Source: JAYEJW01 sp034716535 (GTDB lineage: Bacteria > Pseudomonadota > Gammaproteobacteria > Chromatiales > Chromatiaceae). Taken from it: a stretch of DNA of 8,581 nucleotides. Positions within the stretch are counted from its first letter, which is position 1. Each line of letters opens with the position of its first letter. This document shows, piece by piece, positions 6,672 through 8,581 of the stretch. The translations under genes and the position numbers were made by a program. The stretch spans positions 1-8,581 of the forward strand of contig JAYEJW010000458.1 of assembly GCA_034716535.1 (NCBI GenBank), read 5' to 3'. The notes beneath the pieces are model-generated. The model was not told the DNA's origin. It ran no database searches and saw nothing but the letters and a program-made list of their open reading frames with translations.

Positions 6672-7451
6672 TTAACAGGTAGCGCTGCCTTCTCGCGGAT
6701 TCTGCGCGCCGCGGCGCAGGACGAACAGCTCATAGCCGCAGAAATCGGCATACCGAGCCATGAGCGAGATCTCCCGCTCGGTCATGTCGGCCACCGCCTG
6801 GGCAGCCGGGTCGTGGACATAGGACCGACGGAAGGCCGCAAGGCGATGCTTCAGCGGTGCATGGTAGCGGTCCCATGCCTCCGCCGGCAGGGGAAAGTTT
6901 CCCACGCCAGTCCAGCCCGCATTCTGTGCAGCCGCAAGGTTCTCGTCGACACCGCGTATGGACGGATAATGGCGCTCCCAAAAGTCGCTGATCTCGGCCG
7001 GCGGGTCCGGCCGGAACCACGACAGCTCGGAGACAACCAGGTAACCCCCCGGTCTCGCCAAGGCTCGCCAAGTCGTCAGCGCCTTGTCGAAACCCATGAT
7101 GTAAGCCGCACCCTCGCTCCAGATCAAATCGAAGCTGCCGTCCCGAAACGGCAGGCAGTGCATGTCCGCGGCAACCGTCTGGATCCGCCCTTCCAGGCCC
7201 ATCGCCGCGGCGCGTTCAGGTAGCTGCCCCAGGAAGGCGCCGATCAGGTCCGTCGCGACGATGCAACCGCCGGTGGCGGAGGCCAGTACCAGGGACTGGG
7301 CGCCGGTCCCGCAGCCGACATCGAGTATACCCGGCGCCGGCGGCAGGTCCGCGCACAGTGCCAGGGCCTTTAAGGTGCATGCTGCACTTCCCGGTCCCAA
7401 GCGTCGCAGACCCTGATGCAACGCCACCAGCAGCTCTGTCGTCCTGTCCAT
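6672..7451 (-). CDS. Class I SAM-dependent methyltransferase
   Basis: This 259-residue protein has a seven-strand methyltransferase fold. Motif I ILDVGCGTG (42-50) binds S-adenosylmethionine, VATDL with Asp68 would hold the ribose, AADMHCLPF with Asp96 contacts the adenine, FDLIWSEGAAYIMG (107-120) is motif IV, and RPGGYLVVSE (133-142) is motif V. The C-terminal part, with a Trp/Tyr-rich PLPAEAWDRYHAPL stretch and SLMARYADFCGYELFVLRR at the end, is typical of small-molecule methyltransferases of this size. The substrate cannot be inferred. It is transcribed toward the bicupin gene, with 42 bases between stop codons and no clear bidirectional terminator. The start ATG (7449-7451) has only a weak purine run (AGAGAA) in front of it. 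Its promoter would lie in the long non-coding stretch to the right. Confidence 0.9.
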   Translation of the reverse strand: MDRTTELLVALHQGLRRLGPGSAACTLKALALCADLPPAPGILDVGCGTGAQSLVLASATGGCIVATDLIGAFLGQLPERAAAMGLEGRIQTVAADMHCLPFRDGSFDLIWSEGAAYIMGFDKALTTWRALARPGGYLVVSELSWFRPDPPAEISDFWERHYPSIRGVDENLAAAQNAGWTGVGNFPLPAEAWDRYHAPLKHRLAAFRRSYVHDPAAQAVADMTEREISLMARYADFCGYELFVLRRGAQNPREGSATC

Positions 7452-7714
7452 TTCTCTGGTACTCAGTCGCGCGATGCGTGGGGAGTGAGATGATAACGGT
7501 CAGCAGCGCCCGGGCGCTGCCCAGGCCGCAGCTCTTTGAGCACGCGGCAACAACTGCCACCCGTCCACTGTCGATGCCTATGCGGACTTGGGCGACATCG
7601 CCAATGAACCCCAGCCAGCTCGGGCTATGACGGCATCACGCTGATTGCAGACAGTCCGCTGAGATGGTCTGACAGGCAGGTTACGACCCGGAACGGACGT
7701 CCAGACTGCACTGG

Positions 7715-7776
7715 CCGAGTGTCTGCTCCTGGCCGCTATGGAAAGCTTTCCATAACGGCCAGGAGCAGACCTTCGG
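7715..7776. repeat. Long zero-loop palindrome (50-bp core)
   Basis: The core 7721-7770 reads GTCTGCTCCTGGCCG, then C, then TATGGAAAG, and back as CTTTCCATA, then A, then CGGCCAGGAGCAGAC. The arms are 25 bases each with one mismatch (C7736 against A7755), and the centre is AAGCTT with no loop. Beyond two mismatched bases on each side, CCGA (7715-7718) also pairs with TCGG (7773-7776), extending the symmetry to 62 bases. It could form a cruciform in DNA or a long hairpin in RNA. It is not followed by a T-run. It may be a joint between two inverted copies of a repeat, a terminator-like element or an assembly junction. Confidence 0.9.
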
Positions 7777-7899
7777 GGTGATACCGTGAAACTTCCGCTT
7801 TCACCACGAAGCGGACATCATCGGCGCTGGATTGGCAGGTTGAACTCGACCACATTGCGGTCATTCCCTTGGCTGCCCCCGACCGGCCGGGGAATACGG

Positions 7900-7998
7900 T
7901 CAGTCGTCCCATGCTTGCCTACCGGCAGGAATACGCTGACAGCGGACCTTCATAGTAAAGCCGATATAGCCGGCTAACCGGATGGGGCAAGTTAGCAT
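7900..7998 (-). CDS. Possible 32-residue ORF behind a perfect Shine-Dalgarno
   Basis: On the minus strand AAGGAGGT lies three bases before ATG (7996-7998), an exact match to the anti-Shine-Dalgarno but with short spacing. The frame reads MLTCPIRLAGYIGFTMKVRC and ends at TGA (7900-7902). I recognise no family; composition is unremarkable and chance is a real alternative. Confidence 0.15.
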   Translation of the reverse strand: MLTCPIRLAGYIGFTMKVRCQRIPAGRQAWDD

Positions 7999-8056
7999 TA
8001 CACCTCCTTGCCGGAGATCGTCCATGAACGGGTCTTGGGGGATGCTGTGCCGTGAG

Positions 8057-8227
8057 TTATTGCGCAGTTACGCCACCCGATACGACGATCACCTCGCCGA
8101 CCTTCTAAACCTTGGTCAGCGGCGCTCGGATCTGCGGCTGGATCTCTGTGCATGCATTCAGCTTTAAATACCGGCGCCGCAGGATCGTGACATACGGGTC
8201 CTTGTCCAGCCCTAGTGAGAGAGTAGC
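8057..8227 (-). pseudogene. Possible decayed coding remnant downstream of the repeat-protein gene
   Basis: In the same frame as the repeat protein, after its TAA, the minus strand reads LGLDKDPYVTILRRRYLKLN, then TEIQPQIRAPLTKV, a TAG (8105-8107), KVGEVIVVSGGVTAQ and TAA (8057-8059). Codons such as GTC GGC GAG GTG ATC GTC have the G/C third positions seen in real genes of this window, and the residue order looks protein-like. There is no start codon or Shine-Dalgarno for this piece, and I do not recognise the family. It may be the lost tail of a longer gene or chance. Confidence 0.25.
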
Positions 8228-8506
8228 TTATCGGTGCCTCCCGACGTTGCCGATGGCCCCGGGTTGATTGATGCCGGGATCCCTCACACCGGCTCCCGGC
8301 GCGCCTACTCCGACATTGCCCCTCGCGCCGGGTTGATTGATGCCGGGATCCCGTACGCCGACTCCGGGCGCACCGACGCCTGCCGTCCCGCCTCTTATGC
8401 CGGGCTGGTTGATCCCCGGGTCACGAGCATGCGGCGAGCCAGAGAGGGTGGCCGCCAACGCACCGATAACCAGTCCGCATATCCACTTGCTGCGTATATT
8501 GTTCAT
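8228..8506 (-). CDS. Small secreted Gly/Pro repeat protein
   Basis: This 92-residue product starts with a Sec signal peptide: basic MNNIRSKW, hydrophobic ICGLVIGALAATLSG and a likely cut after SPHA (residue 27). The mature part is three repeats of a 23-24 residue unit. Each opens with RDPGINQPG, followed by a Gly/Asn spacer and, in the first two, VGVGAPG-x-GV. The last is cut short and ends NVGRHR. No Cys remains after cleavage and there is no recognised domain. The composition (Gly, Pro, Val, Asn, Arg) suggests an unstructured or coil-like exported protein; function is unknown. ATG 8506 is preceded by AGGTT at a workable distance. It stands alone on its strand, with the methyltransferase nearly 780 bases away. 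Confidence 0.72.
   Translation of the reverse strand: MNNIRSKWICGLVIGALAATLSGSPHARDPGINQPGIRGGTAGVGAPGVGVRDPGINQPGARGNVGVGAPGAGVRDPGINQPGAIGNVGRHR
8261..8422. repeat. Tandem coding repeats (69 and 72 base periods)
   Basis: A core beginning GGGTTGATTGATGCCGGGAT recurs at 8261 and 8330 with near-identical sequence. A diverged copy (GGGCTGGTTGATCCCCGGGT) lies at 8402. Spacing is 69 and 72 bases, whole multiples of three, matching the 23 and 24 residue protein repeats on the minus strand. The first two copies are more alike to each other than to the third, consistent with recent duplication at the 3' end of the gene. Confidence 0.9.
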
Positions 8507-8544
8507 TTTTCAACCTGAAGTTTTGTACTTTTTGGGGCGTTAGA

Positions 8545-8580
8545 ATATTAGCCACCACCAATAAGCGTGCTATATTAGCA
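8545..8580. promoter_or_regulatory. AT-rich direct repeats upstream of the repeat-protein gene
   Basis: ATATTAGC occurs at 8545-8552 and again at 8572-8579 (27 bases apart, start to start). The second copy sits in an inverted repeat, TGCTA-TAT-TAGCA (8568-8580). This AT-rich island in GC-rich DNA lies 39-74 bases upstream of the minus-strand start and could hold an operator or -10 element, but I could not pair it with a good -35. Confidence 0.3.
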
Positions 8581-8581
8581 T

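Larger units (their letters stand above)
7452..8056. other. Long stretch without a convincing gene
   Basis: No frame on either strand matches a family I know. The open frames are short and low in complexity. The stretch contains the 50-bp palindrome described separately and the octamers GCGGACAT (from about 7811) and GCGGTCATT (from about 7857). These resemble motifs I associate with dispersed non-coding remnants in proteobacterial genomes. AGCCGGCT (near 7970) is a perfect 8-base palindrome. Base composition is somewhat less GC-biased than in the neighbouring genes, which fits intergenic or degraded DNA. Confidence 0.5.

Noticed and set aside
7786..7977. 63-residue plus-strand frame after the palindrome
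   Set aside because: It has no Shine-Dalgarno of note, a Pro/Arg/Ser-rich composition and no family resemblance, and it overlaps the repeat-like motifs.
8261..8422. CRISPR-like array
   Set aside because: The repeats are adjacent, in frame, with 69/72-base periods and no variable spacers; they encode protein repeats.

Overview
The window is GC-rich bacterial DNA. The genes point to a gammaproteobacterium, possibly of the Chromatiales (purple sulfur) type. The main evidence is a full-length DNA polymerase II that aligns with the E. coli enzyme from its first residues to its C-terminal clamp-binding motif, plus FlhD/FlhC-family proteins. The lineage below class level is inference, not shown by the sequence.

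Layout. (1) Positions 1-1141, + strand: a tight cluster of the C-terminal part of a muramidase-like protein, an flhD-like gene and an flhC-like gene. The muramidase-like and flhD-like frames are each interrupted by an in-frame TAG (127-129 and 325-327) inside otherwise family-like sequence. The flhC-like gene is intact, with all four zinc-binding cysteines. (2) 1142-1562: a non-coding stretch with a GC-rich stem-loop. (3) 1563-3881, + strand: polB. (4) 3882-4180: non-coding, ending in a plausible sigma70 promoter. (5) 4181-6629, + strand: a compact four-gene set made of a DUF488 protein, a short-chain dehydrogenase/reductase, an exported single-domain cupin and a cytoplasmic ChrR-type bicupin. 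(6) 6672-7451, - strand: a class I SAM methyltransferase, convergent with the bicupin. (7) 7452-8227: about 780 bases with no convincing gene. It holds a 50-bp zero-loop palindrome, possible dispersed-repeat motifs and a possible decayed reading frame. (8) 8228-8506, - strand: a small secreted protein built from a 23-24 residue Gly/Pro repeat.

How the parts relate. polB is a stand-alone translesion/repair polymerase. The DUF488-SDR-cupin-bicupin genes have gaps of 7 and 20 bases and an 8-base overlap, so they are probably co-transcribed, but their shared pathway is not evident. The muramidase + FlhD + FlhC arrangement resembles the activator modules of conjugative elements, where FlhDC-family activators (SetCD of SXT/R391, AcaCD of IncC plasmids) occur near lytic transglycosylase-type genes. 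Here it is either a decaying remnant or a locus where TAG is sometimes read through. No TAG stop is used by the other seven called genes, whereas the 1-1141 block contains five TAG codons in its reading frames.

The most notable signals are the amber-interrupted flhD, the paired TAG interruptions in adjacent genes, the 50-bp perfect-centre palindrome at 7721-7770 and the repeat protein at the right end.
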